From Mytilus californianus (Eukaryota > Mollusca > Bivalvia > Mytilida > Mytilidae): a DNA stretch of 64,000 bases. The notes under the pieces were generated by a model. That model made no database searches and had not been told where the DNA came from. It saw only the letters and a list, made by a program, of their open reading frames with translations. Position numbers and translations under genes: made by a program. Below are positions 25,801-40,800 of the stretch, in pieces; positions within the stretch are counted from its first letter, which is position 1; each line of letters begins with the position of its first letter. The stretch covers positions 56,967,318-57,031,317 of the forward strand of contig NW_026262593.1 in assembly GCF_021869535.1 (NCBI RefSeq). The letters run 5' to 3'.

Positions 25801-28800
25801 CATCATCCAAGATGGCCGCCAGCAGGGGACTTATTTTAACATAAGACCCTATGGGAAATACATACAAATGCTTCTTCTAGAGGTGCACTGAATGGAATGA
25901 AACCAAACATGGCATAAATGTTCCTTATGAGGTGCTGATGAAGTGTTGCTACTTTGTTGCCGATTTACTGTTCAAGATGGCCACCAGGATTTTTTTATTA
26001 ATTTACGGAGCCAATATTAAACCAAATTTGGCCTTAATCATTAGCATATTAGGAGGGTATCTATTATGATTTTAATCTATTTTTACATGATTTCCAACAC
26101 CAAAGTAGAATCAGGTGAGCGACACAGGCTCTTGAGAGCCTCTAGTTTAGCCATGGCGTTGTCAGTTTATGTTCGACTTATGGGTTTGGACGTCCCTTTT
26201 GTATATTTCGCCTCTCTTTACATAGTTACACGCAGATGAGTACCCTGTCTTCCATACCCGGGCTACTCAATCTATTCTCAATTCATATGAGTTCGTTGTA
26301 TTTTCTTTCTCATTTTTCATTTCTCGACATATGGTGTAAAGGATACAGCTGAAGAACCTTTATATTTTAATTGAGATATAAGAGAAAAAAAATATGTTCA
26401 AATTTGGTCGATATCAATGATTTTATTTTTAGCTCATTATACTTTCAACCCTTGGACCACACTGACACATAATTGTGAACATACAACTTGAACAGAATTA
26501 TGAATGCAATATTCCTTATTTAGTCTTTTCGTCTTTTTGGACAAAAAATGACCTTAAAAATACAACACAATAATACTAAACATTTTATGCTTTATTATAC
26601 AGGTTTTACAAGAATTACAAGTTGCCTTTCCTGAAAGTAGTTATACATATGGTATGAACGTGGATATTTTGTAGTTCTTTTTTTTCAAAGTTAAACAGTG
26701 TACACATTTATAAGATACCAATTGCTTATACCAATGTATATTTAGAATTTGTTATTTTCCTAATGAACTTACTAACAGTGGGTTGTGTTCAATGTTTCAT
26801 ACACGGATTTCATATATGTTCTTCTTGCCTTACGACATACCTTGATTTAAATTGAATATAAACGCCATTGTACGGTATGCACTTGATGCACACAGGATTA
26901 CAGTAACCACTTATGTATTAAAGCCATACAATCATACAAGTGGGAAGTTTGGCTAGCTATAAACTTGATAAAACCAGATTTTACCCACCATTTTCTTCTG
27001 AAAATGCCTGTACAAAGTCAAGAATATGACTGTTTTTTTTCATTCGTTCCGTTGTTTGACAACGTTTGATTTTGTCAGTTTTTATTAACTTATCCTTTTT
27101 GAATTTACCTTGGAGTTCGGTATTTTGTAATACTTTTTCTTTAGTACGACATACTATGAGTAAATCGAAAGTATTCACCTAACAAAAACAGGACCAAACT
27201 GGATTATAATCTGCGTTTGAGCTATGTTGTTTTTGTGTAGAATAATATTGCTATCTGGTATACATGATACTACAAATCCTCTGCACTTAATTAAAGATAA
27301 AATGACAACACTACCAAACTATATAACATCTTCAGCATAATTTCATAAATAACAATTAGAAAATACTAAGTTGTCCTTAGAACGTTCCAAAGCTAGTATA
27401 TTCTATTAGATATGTTCAAGGTCATACACCACTATCAATATACTCTATAATTATCATACGACATACTAAATATCGATTATATCAAAAGTATTCACCTAAC
27501 AAAAACAATATGAAATTAGATTAAAATCTGCGTTTGAATTATGCTGTTTTTGTTTAAAATAATATTGCTTTCTGGTTTACACTGTACCACAAACCCTTTA
27601 CCCTTAATCAAAGAGAAAATAACAACACTACCGCAATGTTTAACTAATAGGACATACTTTCAATAATTATAGTTAAAAAATACTAATTGTCTAAAAAACG
27701 AGTCAAAGCTAGGATCTTTTATTAGATATGTCCAAGGTCATACAGAACTATCAATACATTCTATAACAGGTTAAAAAATTTTGTTTATCAATGTAACAGC
27801 TGGGATTCTTAGCTCTCCTGATTGCATATGCATACATGTTGCTGTTCGACTACAGTGATAAGGGGATCACCTCTTCTGACTGTTTTATCATAGTGTTGAT
27901 AACTAGTTTTGTGGTGGATGAAATCAAGCAGGTATGTGTTTTTAAGGTCTGATATGTCTGAATTTAGACTACACATTTATTCTGAATATGGTTTTGGCTT
28001 AGGAAGTTAATTTTACTCTCAAATTTATACTAATAATACGCCTAATTGAATCACATAACTGATAGCACACAACGTAAGTTTTTCTTGATAAACACTGATG
28101 TCGCATGAATCGTACACATATTTTCAAAACGTTTGCTTAAATTGACACTTTACAAGTACTATGATTTGTAAATGACAACATGACTGTTACATTTGGTGGA
28201 TATGTTTAGGAAATATACAGACGGTAGTCCTATGAAAACGTTTTGTTATCATCTTCTCGTCGATTTTTACCTCAACTAGTAAATGGTAGGCTTCTGACAT
28301 GGGTTTCTCAAGAAGAAGGTAAAGAAACTTAAATGTTCCATTTAGATATTGCCCGTTTTACACTGAATAATTAATTGCTAGCAATAAATTATAAAGGTCG
28401 GTAGAGAACTAATCTTTGAGAAAAATCTGTTGACTTCAGTTTACTCATCGTCCACTTGCCACATCATTGTAATACAGTTTCGGAAGAACTGAACATAGAG
28501 CATATGTTCACCAGTGTATATAGATTGTGCGTTTACAATTCAATTTAAAAGAGCTTTTGCTGTTTCTTCCCTATATATAACTCGTTGATGAATATCAATG
28601 ACTACAACATGGAGTGGATCGTTACTTGTCACTAGGAGCACTGCAGGTGTCACTAGATCAGCAGACACGACTCGTCTTCCGGAGCACTCCAGTGCATCAA
28701 TTAGTTTTTTTGGTCCCTGTTGCTAAATTTGGGGTTTTGAAACGAAAATTCATTAAGGAAGTACTGCCATCAATATTAACATCTGAAATTAGGTTGGCCT

Positions 28801-31800
28801 CTCTAATTACATCTTAATATAAGAATATCATCTTCTTTTTTATTAGCTCACCTGGCCTAAAAGGCTTTTCTCATCACTTGGCGTCCGGCGTCCGGCGTCC
28901 AGCGTCCGGCGTCCGGCGTCCGTCGTCGTCCGTCGTCGTTAACTTTTACAAAAATCTTCTCCTCTGAAACTACTAGGTCAAATTTAATTAAACTTAGTCA
29001 CAATCATTATTTGGGTATCAAGTTTAAAAAATGTGTCCGACAACCCCACCTGCCAACCAACATGGCCGCCATGGCTAAAAATAGAACATAGCAGTAAAAT
29101 GCAGTTTTTGGCTTATATCTCTGAAACCAAAGCATTTAGAGTAAATCTGACGGGGTAATATGTTCATCAGGTTTAGATCTATTTGCCCTGAAATGTTCAG
29201 ACGAGTCAAATAACCCGTTGTTGGGTTGCTGCCCCTGAATTGGTAATTTTAAGGAAATTTTGCAGTTTTTGGTTATTATCTTGAATATTATAATAGATAG
29301 AGATAAACTGTAAACAGCAATAATGTTCAGCAAAGTAATATCTACAAATAAGCCAAAATTGTCAATTCACCCCTGATGGAATTATTGCCCTTTAATGTAA
29401 ATTTTTAACAATTTTTCGTAAATTTTTGTAATCTTTTCTACAATTTTCTCCTCTGAAACTACTGAGACAAATTTAACCAATCTTTGCTACAATCATCATT
29501 AGGGTATCTAGTTTAAAAAATGTGTCCGATGACCCCGCTTGCCAACCAACATGGCCGACATTGCTAAAAATAGAACATAGGGGTAAAATGCAGTTTTTGG
29601 CTGATATCACTGAAACTAAAGCAAAAGTATAATGGTTGCATTATTTGATGCATCAATTGTAAACAAAGATATCAGGTGAGCGACACAGGCTCCTTTGAAC
29701 CTCTAGTTATTGTAAGTTGAAACAACTTTCTATTCAATTAAAAGATTCAATTTGATTTCGTATAATGAAAACATATAACTAATTTGAATTTATGTTTTTT
29801 GTTTATTACATTCTTAAAAAAAATATATCACATTTTATTTATGTTTTTTAAATGCAATAACGAAACAGGTTAACATATTTTTGTCTATGAAATAAAACAA
29901 AAAGATTAAAATACAACAAAACTATGCAAGAACGATAACATTGTTAGAAAGTCCATTCACCAATACAGCTTCCAGTAAAAGTTAATAACATTAACAATCA
30001 CTCAGAGTTGAAAAGACAACTGAATCCAAATGCCGCAATATACTTCAGGAATTTTAAAATCAAAAATCAGAATACGACAGTTGTGCATTTTCAAAGTTAA
30101 ATTAAACTAAAATACATAAGCATACACGCAAACTTAAAGGATGGTGATCAAGAGAAAATATACATTTAATCGTATGTCATGGTTCCTTTCATTTGCCTTT
30201 CTAAACGTTTTACAATTCTGTTCTTTACCATGTAAATTGACAGATAAAAAACACGTACAAGAAGATAAATTGTAATTTTGCTTAAATAGCTCTTGTTTCA
30301 CCAACTTAACTATATTTTAGGTCATTGTTGCTTTTCTAAGAGGACAATTGAAAAGCTATGCAAGTGATTGGTGGAATACATTAGATTGGTTATTCAATAT
30401 AGCATACATGTTAGGAATGCTACTGAGAGCTGGTGAAGGGTCCGGATTCCGCAATACGTCAAAATGTTTATTACTTTTAGCATTCATGATTCTTTGCGTA
30501 AGAATACTAAATATATGTTGCATGACAGAGTTTTTAGGACCAAAGTTGGTTATTATACGAAAGATGGTATGTAGGATTCTTATGTATACTAATTACTAAA
30601 CTTACTACTGTTTAAACTTTAAATAACTAAAGAATTAAAATTCTATTTAAATACAAATATGGTACGCACTTCACATGTTTTATGACTTGTTTTAACGAAC
30701 ATAAGAAGAAATATAACTTGTCCGTTGCTGCTTGCAGTAAAAATTCCATTTGTGTTTTGAATGTAAAGCATTATTACAAACGTCATTGCATCGACATTGT
30801 TATTAGTATTTTGTATGATTCTTGTAAAAAGGTAAACAAAACCAGTACCTATGTATCAGTTGATATGTAGAGAAAGATATCACATTACAAGTACAGCCTA
30901 TAACTACCACCTGAAGGTAAAATGGTATTAAACTCAAAGTACCAAATATGAAATCGAATCAAAGCCTATAAAATGTAAATATAGATGTCCAAAAAGTATT
31001 CTTTAATTGATGTTCAATTGATATGGTTAGTTTATATTGAGTGACATTCCAAGTTGTAGTTTCCCTGTGATGTTCCCCCCAATGCAAGATATAAAGCTTT
31101 ATATTTTAGATAGTGTAGTGTGGCGTGGGCTTTTTTCTGTTCTTTGGTCGTGTTGTTGTTGTCTAATTTTTGACACATTCCCCGTTTCCATTCTCGATTC
31201 TAAACTTTATTTTATCTCATTTTGTCTCTATTTTTGAAATCCTTAATTATATTCCCAGTAAATGTTAAAACCGGGTAGATCATTGTAGATTGCAATTAAA
31301 TAGTAATCTTTGATTTGAATGACGAAAAACAATGTACATATAATATGTTTTCCTTCTCTGATATAAATAACCATAGTCAAGATAATTTTTGGTTGAATTA
31401 AGAAATTTTATTTCAGATTAAACAAACGGTTGCCTTTATGATTATTATGACTGTCATAGTGGTGTGGTACAGTGTTTCCTTTCATGCACTTTTATATCCA
31501 AATTCTGAGTTCAGCTGGAGCGAGATCGAAAAAATTTTGTCAAATGGTTATTGGATGTTATTTGGAGAACTGAACTCAGATGGTGAAAAAGGTATGAATC
31601 TATTTATACTTCTATAGCTAGGAACTACAATTTCTCATAACTCACACCTAAGTATATGAGATGGTCTTCTACGAAAATACAGGTAGTCAGTCATCAAGAT
31701 CTACATTTGAGAAGATATAGCATATTTCGTTCTCCTTCATTTCGGATGTATGATTTTGTTCAGTTTGTAAGCTGTTTTTTATATTTTCTTTTTTTCATTT

Positions 31801-34800
31801 ATGTATACATAAGTTTCATTGGTTCATAAGTGTTTCTCGTTTCTCGTTTTTCATAAAAATTAGACCGTTGGTTTTCTTGTTTGAATTGTTTTACACTTGT
31901 CATTTTTGGGCACTTTGTAGCTTGCTGTTCGGTGTGAGCCAATGCTCTGTGTTGAAGGCCGTACTTTGACCTATAATTATTTACTTTTTACACATTGTGA
32001 CTTCGATGAAGAGTTGTCTCATTGGCACCCATACCACATCTTCTTATTTCTATATAATAACATGATTAAAGAAGACCAAATAGTATAATGATAATATAAT
32101 GCCATCAAGAAAAGAATTATTTTTTTCTTTGTATCATCCTTATCACGCGAATGGTATTTTTTTTTAAATTTGGTTAAAATCACGCATGAAATGATAATTG
32201 TATGTCATTCTCCAATTTTGAAATGTCAATTAGCCGTATATACATTCATTACATGGTCACAAAGGGACCAACCAAATGACGTAGACAGTGGTATTTGTTG
32301 TTTCTAAATTAAATTATTTATTTGACGGAAATGTTGACGGTTTATTCAGAGGTAAGAGAATATAACTATAAGAGTTTTAATAATGTTGTTTCGACACTGA
32401 CATGCATTATAACATATATTTTTCAAATTCCCTGTTCAGAAATTTGTTTTATAAAAATGATAAATTATATAAAAAAAGGTTTCCACCCCTTTTGATCAAT
32501 TTGATCTTGGATAATTGTTTTTTTTTTAAGTTTTTTTTTTTTCATGTATCTACTCACATTAAAGCGTATTTACGGTTCCGTTACTTACAAATGTTTGGGT
32601 TTGACCTGTCCCGATGAAGATAAATTCAATAAATCGCTTTGGACGCACGAAATGTATCAAGTGTTTACTTCATTTACGATGTATGTCGGCAATTGTGTCT
32701 CTGTTTCTCATTTTTTTCATTTTTCATTTATTTTCATCAGTGACTGGACGGAACAGTACCAGTACAATCAACAAAACGATAGACGAGAATGATAATTTAC
32801 AGCGATCTGCTACAAAACTTGGTGAAGACCTCACGCCTTACTTAAAAGCCTTATATGGATTGATAGCAGTAGTCTTACTGTTAAATCTACTGATAGCTCT
32901 GTACAGGTAAACATGACATATTAAATGCGCAATTTAAAAAAAACTAAAATCAATAATATTCTTTATTCTTCGACTCTTTGTATGTAGTATTTTTATTTAA
33001 AAAAAAACACATTTTTACGGTATCAACTTTTGTAAACTTTTCCAACACACTTTTCTACTCGCTATATATTCCATAAGGCAATGATGAGTGTGTTCTTTGA
33101 AGAATGAATTTACATTGATCCTTTTTATTATGTCTTAACCACTATAAGAAGCGTTCAGAGTCAAAAGACTTACAACGTTGGATGAATACAAATAAAGCGT
33201 AGTTAGATTTCTCGTTTGAATTGTTTTACATTTGTCATTTCGGGGCCTTTTATAGCTGACTATGCGGTATGGGTTTTACTCATAGATGAAGTCCGTACAG
33301 TAACCTTTAGTTGTTAATTTGTGTGTCATTTGGTCTCTCTAAGAGAGTTGTCTCATTGGAAATCATGCAATATCTTCTTATTTATATACTTATAACCAAA
33401 AGTCATAGAAAGAATAGGCAAAAACGTTTACAATTTAGGATAAACCTTTCCGTAGGAAGATGCAACCTAAGATCGTTTACACTTTCAAATTATTGCAGGC
33501 TGGATGAATACAAAACATTTCGTACAATATATCATTACCAATGGTCAATGCTCAAACGATGGTACTTTTGGAGACTAATAAGTTTTCTTGGTGGAAGTAA
33601 ATCAAAGTAAAATATGTATCCCGTGTATCTAAACTTTGGTAGATAGTTGTCTCATTGGCAATCATATAACATCTCTATATTTTAAAATCAATACAGTTTT
33701 ATTATTTGTAGTCATTATTTGACAGCTTGAAAGCTTCCTTCCAAAATAAAAGCGAATTTTACATGCAAATTGCACTTTCTCTTTGTTTGAATACATATAC
33801 AATTATCCTTAGATATAGTATTGTATAGAAAATAGCATTAATGACAAAAGTTTTGCTCAAAAACTTCAAAAACATGACTCCGTTCCGGAGCATCTGAGAT
33901 GAGATCGTTCGTGTTGCTTAGTCTTTAGTTTTCTATGTTGTGTTTTGTGTTCTATTGTTTGTCTGTTTGTCTTTTTTCTTTTTTAGCCATGGCTTTGTCA
34001 GTTTATGTTCAACTTATGAGTTTGAATGTCCCTCTGGTATCTTTTGACCCTCTTTTACAATGTTCAGTGGTTTTTTTTTTGCAGTGACACATTTAATGTA
34101 GTACAACAACAATCCGAGTTTTATTGGAGGCAGATACAGACTGATTTTCTCGAGGAATATAGTATCAAAACAGTATTTCCAATTCATCTCCAGTTACTTG
34201 CATTGCCGGGAATAATTACTGCAATTATATGGCTTTGTTATTCGAACCTTAGGGGGAAGTTATCAAATAAATATAACATGCATGAGGAAAAGGCAAAGCT
34301 TAACCATCGACCAATGCTTGTCAGAGGTATACCAATAAATTCATGAAACATTTATGTTCATGAAATCCTGTATTTTTGAAAATTTTGAGACAAATTACTA
34401 ACTAGTGTTATAATCAATTAACAAACTTTTCCAAGTATAATATTGTTTTCCCTACAGATTGATTGCCATGATCAGTAAACGATACAATCTAATTGTTATG
34501 TATATGCATTTATAAATAAATTATGTTAAAAACACCTTGTATGTTTAGAAAATGTTGAGACAGTTTACTGATTAGTGTTAACATTCATTAACAAATATTT
34601 CAAAGTAGCATATTGTATTTGCTACAAATTTATTGACATTATCAGTAAACGATATATTTTAATAGTTGCCAAGTGACAAAACATAAATAAAATATTTTAA
34701 GTAGATGAGAATGATTTATATATGAAGATATGTACAATGGGCATGGTTATTAAACTGCTAAAAGTTGTTCTTATAAAAAAATATAATGACTCGATTATTT

Positions 34801-37800
34801 ATCAACTCTTCTTTATATAAGCGTATCGCCCCGTACTCAAACATTTCAGTACCGATTAGATATTTGTCGTTGCATTTTGTAAAATGTCAGATGTTCAATT
34901 AAATCTTACATACAATTACTCATTTAATCTAATTGACAATAATTTTAATGTTTTCAGTTTTTCTGTATGATACTAATTATGATTTGAAGCTAAAATCGAC
35001 AGAATATGCAGAAGAGAAAGGTGCGCTGGACAACAAAGGGTATATTTTCTGTTTTCTGCATTTATATCTATATAACAGAACGTTTTAGAAATATATAACT
35101 ATTATTTGTCTTAATTTTTGACATCTACAATAGATTAATCTATACCCTTGGTATTGCATGTTATAAAAGCAGAATACTATAAAGGCAGACAACCATAGTC
35201 GGTTAGATATTATAAGCCTATATATATTTTGAAAATACTTTGAACGACAAAATTATTTTATATTTCTTCCTGTGTAACGTTTACATTTTCTGGCTTCAAA
35301 CACGCGACTCTACACTAAGAGTAGATGTGAATGCAGTCACAGGATTTTAAATGTTTCGATCCTTTATGGGTTGATTTATAATACATATATAAGTAAGCAA
35401 TGAATGTGGTTGTTAAATTTGATAGATGCTGTTTGTGCTTCTTTGATAAATGGTTGTTACCAATACAAGGTATTCCAAACTGTTGATCTAAAATAAGTTA
35501 TAGTTATGCTTGAATTGAAATTGGTCTTTGTCTTAAGCCTGTGTCAAAAATAATTTAAATATCTTTACAATAATAAAGAACTCTTTGCTAGTCTTTCGTA
35601 TTACATTGAATTTAATGGTTTTTATCATGTCTAATGACCAACGTTTTCTTTTCTTTCTTTTTCTTAGGAAAATAGACCTCGAAGATTTTGACGCAATTGC
35701 GGTAACTTTTCATTTTGATATTAGGGACAAACATTTTAACCTTTGAAAGAGAGAACAAACATTTTGCTGAATACATGTATGTACGCATGGACAGTCCATT
35801 TACAAAACAATTTTGCACGAGAAAATGTTGGAAACTAAAATATGATTCTCCAATTTATAAACAAGGGTCTATGGGAAAAGGATTCTAAAAGGTTCATTAA
35901 ATTTTTTATATCATAACGGCTTTGCTCAAATGCCATTTGCTACATCCATTTTTAAATCCAATGCAAGAAATAAAGATATTTCGCAAACATAATGTGAATT
36001 TTGATGTGATTGTATATGACGGGCGTCTTGGACTTCAATTAGTTTGACTTGGAGCGGTTTAAATTAAGCTTAGCTGTTGATTATTTACTGTTTAAAATTG
36101 AATGATTGATTGATTTAATGTTTCTTCAACGTACAGTGAAGAAAAAGTCATGCATGTTCAAAGTTAACAATAATAAAATAGGTACATTGTAATTCCTGTA
36201 ATTAGGGTCACACGAGTTGATGGACTGCCATATAAAACTGAGGGTATATTGGATAGGATCTGAAATGTTGCTTTGTAACAGACCACCAACGGACCGTTCA
36301 CACAGTTGTTACAAAGGTTGTTAACTTGCAGAGAGCTTGGCACTTTTTGTACACGAGGTATTGGATTAAACGTGCCTTTTTCCACCGGACGTTCCTGCAC
36401 AGCAAAACGGACGCCCAATTTAGTATTTATTTTATTGCCAATCACTTGGCGACTGTACCGTTACTTTCACAAACATATTCTTCTCTAAAATAACTGGGCA
36501 AATTGGAACCAAACTCTGCCACAATTATTATTAAGATATAATGTTTACACAATGTGTCCGATGAACCCGCTTGCAACCCAACAGGGCCGACATGGCTAAA
36601 AATAGAACGTAGGGTAAAATGCAAGTTTTGTCATTCAATTTATCTTGAAAGACAGCTATAGATACTGAAAATAAGATAAAATAGCAAAAATACCGAACTC
36701 CAATTCAAAATCAAAATGTGACAGAGTAAATTTTCAAATTGTCGAGATCTAACTACTTTCTGTTTATCTCAAAACTGTCGGACGACTTCTAATGAGATGT
36801 ATTGCCCTTAAATGACAAATATTACTAAAAAAACAATGCAAAACTGACATTATGAAATTGGTTCTACTAATGTTATCATTTGTAAAAAAAGAATTTCAAA
36901 TTGTCGAGATCTAACTACATTCTGTTTATCTCAAAACTGTAGGACGACTTCTAATGAGATTTATTGCCCTTTTATGACAAATATAATTAAAAAAAATCAA
37001 TGCAAAACTGATATTGTGAAATTGGTACCATTAATGTTATCATTTGTAAAAAAATCAATCATCAAGACAAGATCTACAGTGATAACGACAAGGTCGGAAC
37101 CGTCAGACAACTCTTTATAGAAACCATAATGGTACTTAAATGACGGTTTTTACATTTTTGTTGTATCTTAGCTTACATATACTACCTTGAAAATTTAAAT
37201 AGATAAACAATCTTAGGTAGAATCAATATAAATAACAAAAATGATTAAAACGATCGGCAATCATTATACACGATCTAGAAATACGTCAGCATGGACAAAA
37301 TCGTCAATCGACTTGTAAAATATTATTGCCCTTAAATAACGATTTGTATGTCCTTATATTTTTGTCTACTTTATTAGACAATATAAAAGAGGTAGAAACT
37401 TAAAAAAAAAAAAAAAGGAGCAAGGCAGAATTTACAAATGAATCAACATTTCAGACTTTGTCAGTTGACCCCTTTTCCTAAAATAATGCGTTTCACGCTT
37501 TTTGCGTGTATGGCAAATGCTAAAAATGATAAAAAGAAACTGTTACCAGTATCATGATCAGGAAGATATGCCTAACATCTATGCCAGGAAAGCCAAAAGC
37601 GTCAATCCACTTGATATAGGAGTATCATTTGTGTGTGGATACAGATAAACAAGACAGAAAAATATATAGTAATATAAGACAAAACATGATTGATTCCTGA
37701 ACTATATTATAGTCAACAATGATAGATAGTGGCTTTCATTGAACATACATAGATCAAAGTTGTCCACTTTTTGATGACATCATGCAAAATGTTTTCATCC

Positions 37801-40800
37801 TCCGATGATGTAATGCTTTGTTTTATTTGTTGATTTCTTCTAAACTATGTTTGTGTATTAATTTTTTTACATAAACGTAAGAAGAGATGTAAGCTTGAGT
37901 GTGTGCATATAAAAAGAAATGTCAATCCAAGAAACAATTTTGGAATGTCTACTGTCGGAGTTGAGTCTGATTCATAAACAAACTTTCTGTATGAACTTAT
38001 ATTTTCAATCTAGATTTAAATTTGAAAAAAAGAATAAAGACTTCATATGAATCGAATATTTTATATCATGACCTTTTCAGACTATGAACAAGATAGCAGA
38101 TAGTTTAAAAGATTTAAAAGAAAAGAAACACATGGTATGTGACTCATTAAGTTATGCAGATATTTGTAATTTGACCTCAAAAGCAAAACCTGCAAAGTGC
38201 ATGACGAACTTTTTCACACAAGGTATCAAGTGTGTAACGGTGAATTAAATCTTGATCTGATTCCCATGGAGCATAATTCCTCTTTGGGATACGGATCCAA
38301 AGTTTGCCTCGTCGAGAATTGTATCCCTCCACGGTTTCGGATCGGGATACCCGGTCTGGTTGTGGCTTAGATTGTTTCTGCGAAATATGAATTTTTTTCT
38401 TTAAAAATGATTAACGTTTCAAAGTGTGAAATTTGAGATTTGAGTCCTATTAACACAATAAATTGAGTTTTATTTTGTGCATTGCACCTACAAAAAGGTG
38501 AGTTTTAGAGAGCTATTTGTTTATTTCATTTTTAATGAAACATAGGGTTACTGACAATAGTTATCGTTTTCATATTACAACATAGATTAACGAATGACAA
38601 AGAATTATGTTCAGAAAAATGTTGAAGATAACCATTATATAGTCAATCTATAGTTTGGACGAGAGATTGTGCAAGTGGAAGGTTTTCATGACCATTCATT
38701 TACTCTGTGGTACTTTTATTCTAAACGTGTGTCGTAAGCTTTTAGTTTGTATGTAGCATATTTTTTTAATGTTCATGCTGTTGTTGAATTATTGCAGATT
38801 GAAGAAGCCGCCATGTTTAGGATACTTTTATAATATAATTGAAAATGATATAGTGCATATTCGCAACAAAGATTCAATTTCAACTAGCCAAATTGTTTTC
38901 CGTTCATATTTGTTTATTTTTTCTTCAGAGAGAACTTGATTCGAAAAGAGCTGACAGGCGAAATCAAGAGGTATGTAAAAAAATAAAATCGTTCAAATTA
39001 GTACACTCCTAAAAAATGCTTTATTGTGTACTGATGTACTGCAATCGTAATGTAAATTAACTTAAAATGTCATAACTTGGAAAGAATCCAGATGGCTCGA
39101 AACTATACCATTGATGCGACACTAAAAAAAAAAAGATAATGACGGGGAAAATGTCACCTTACTGACAAATAAAATTACAATTAAACGCAAGTTTTTCAAA
39201 CGTCGGAATTATGGTATAAATCGGCAAGTTCTAAACATTCCATATATTTATTGAGATATTGTTCTGCTTACACTGAATTAGGTGTAATAAAAATATTCTG
39301 TGGCTCTATTTATATGCATCCTGGAACATGCAAGAGGGTTAATGATTATTTGGAAGAAACGAACTAATAATCTGCTCAAGTCAAAGCCAAACAACTACAT
39401 TCTTTTCTGTTGAAGATATTCATAATCGATAGTACATCCAAATCTAAGAAGTCCGTCTGACTGTACGGGATGTTTAATTATGTAGACACGCTTGGTAAGT
39501 ATGCAGCAATAAAAAAAATTCGAAGCAACTCAACGAGGGTAAAATTAGTAATTTTTTGTGAGGCATAAAGTCTGTTCTAATGTAAGGCAATCTCTCTTTA
39601 CACATAAAGGCAACAGTAGTATACTGGTGTCCAAAAATCATAAATCGATTAAGAGAAAACATTTCGGGTAACAAACCAAAACCGAGGGACACACATCAAC
39701 CAAAATAGGAAAACAAAGGAACAAAAGGAGCACCGAAGTACAACAAAAACAAACGCCAACAAACATAGAAATGAACTATTTGATACCAACTGCATATTCC
39801 TGACTTGGTACAGGACATTTTAAGAAAAAATGGTGGGTTGAATCTGGTTTAATGGCATCACAAACATCCCGCTTTATGACAATGTTAAAAAATATCACTA
39901 AAACATTACGTGACAGAAATACAGCACAAACACACGCAAGAACATTCAAATCTTACATTTGCAGTAAAACAGCTGATCTGTAGCTACACCATCTACTTGC
40001 CACCATACACCATGTATTGAGTTGCAACCCGAGTTTAAGCCGACGTAAAAGCCATCACTAAACGATAGCTACAAATTCATGTTTTATATAGCATAGTTAA
40101 GCGAGTGGAATAGAGGCTAAACACAGTGTAGGTGGTATTGCCACAATATTACAGAAACAAGGGTTAACATCAGAAGTGAACAAAAACATGCAAATCTTAC
40201 ATTGTTGGACTCATTTCCAGGCTTAGTCTGATTACATTATAGTGGAACATGTATTCCTGTATAGCTCAAAAGTGGAAAATTGTTAAACATTTGTGTATGG
40301 TCAATGCATTGACAACCATATACAATTATAAAAAAAAATACAAATTTTTGAACATTTCAATATTATTGTTTACCTTTTAGACAATGAACAAACTGGAAAA
40401 GATAGAAGATAGTTTAAAAGATATACAAGAAATGAAACAAATGGTTAGATAATCATTCATTTAAATAGCTGCTAAGTATTTGATCAATATGAAAGGAAAA
40501 ACCATTTTTACTATTTGATATTTCGAGCAAAACCCGCCTTATACGTGCTTTGATGTTAATATTATTTTTTTTTAATATTGTTTACCCAATAGATTGACAT
40601 TTATAATACAAACTGAACCAATTTTCAATGTTTTGTTTTCTTCGTGACTGCTACAAGTGTATTGATGAGTTTTAAAGTAGAATTGTTTTTACTTTTGTGT
40701 TTTTTTCGTTGTTTTTTGTTGTTTGTTTTGGTTGAAGACATGTTTAGAACAAGTGTCTTCTTTTTATTTCAAATTAAGTTAAAGCCCTAAAGATGTTAAA

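Noticed and set aside
25058-26000. CRISPR-like regular array
   Set aside because: Units repeat over their whole length of 166 bp with no variable spacers, and the host is an animal; it is a tandem satellite-type array.
35021-35026. Earlier donor GTGCGC for exon 23
   Set aside because: Using it puts exon 24 in a frame with an immediate stop; the donor at 35040 keeps the frame open.
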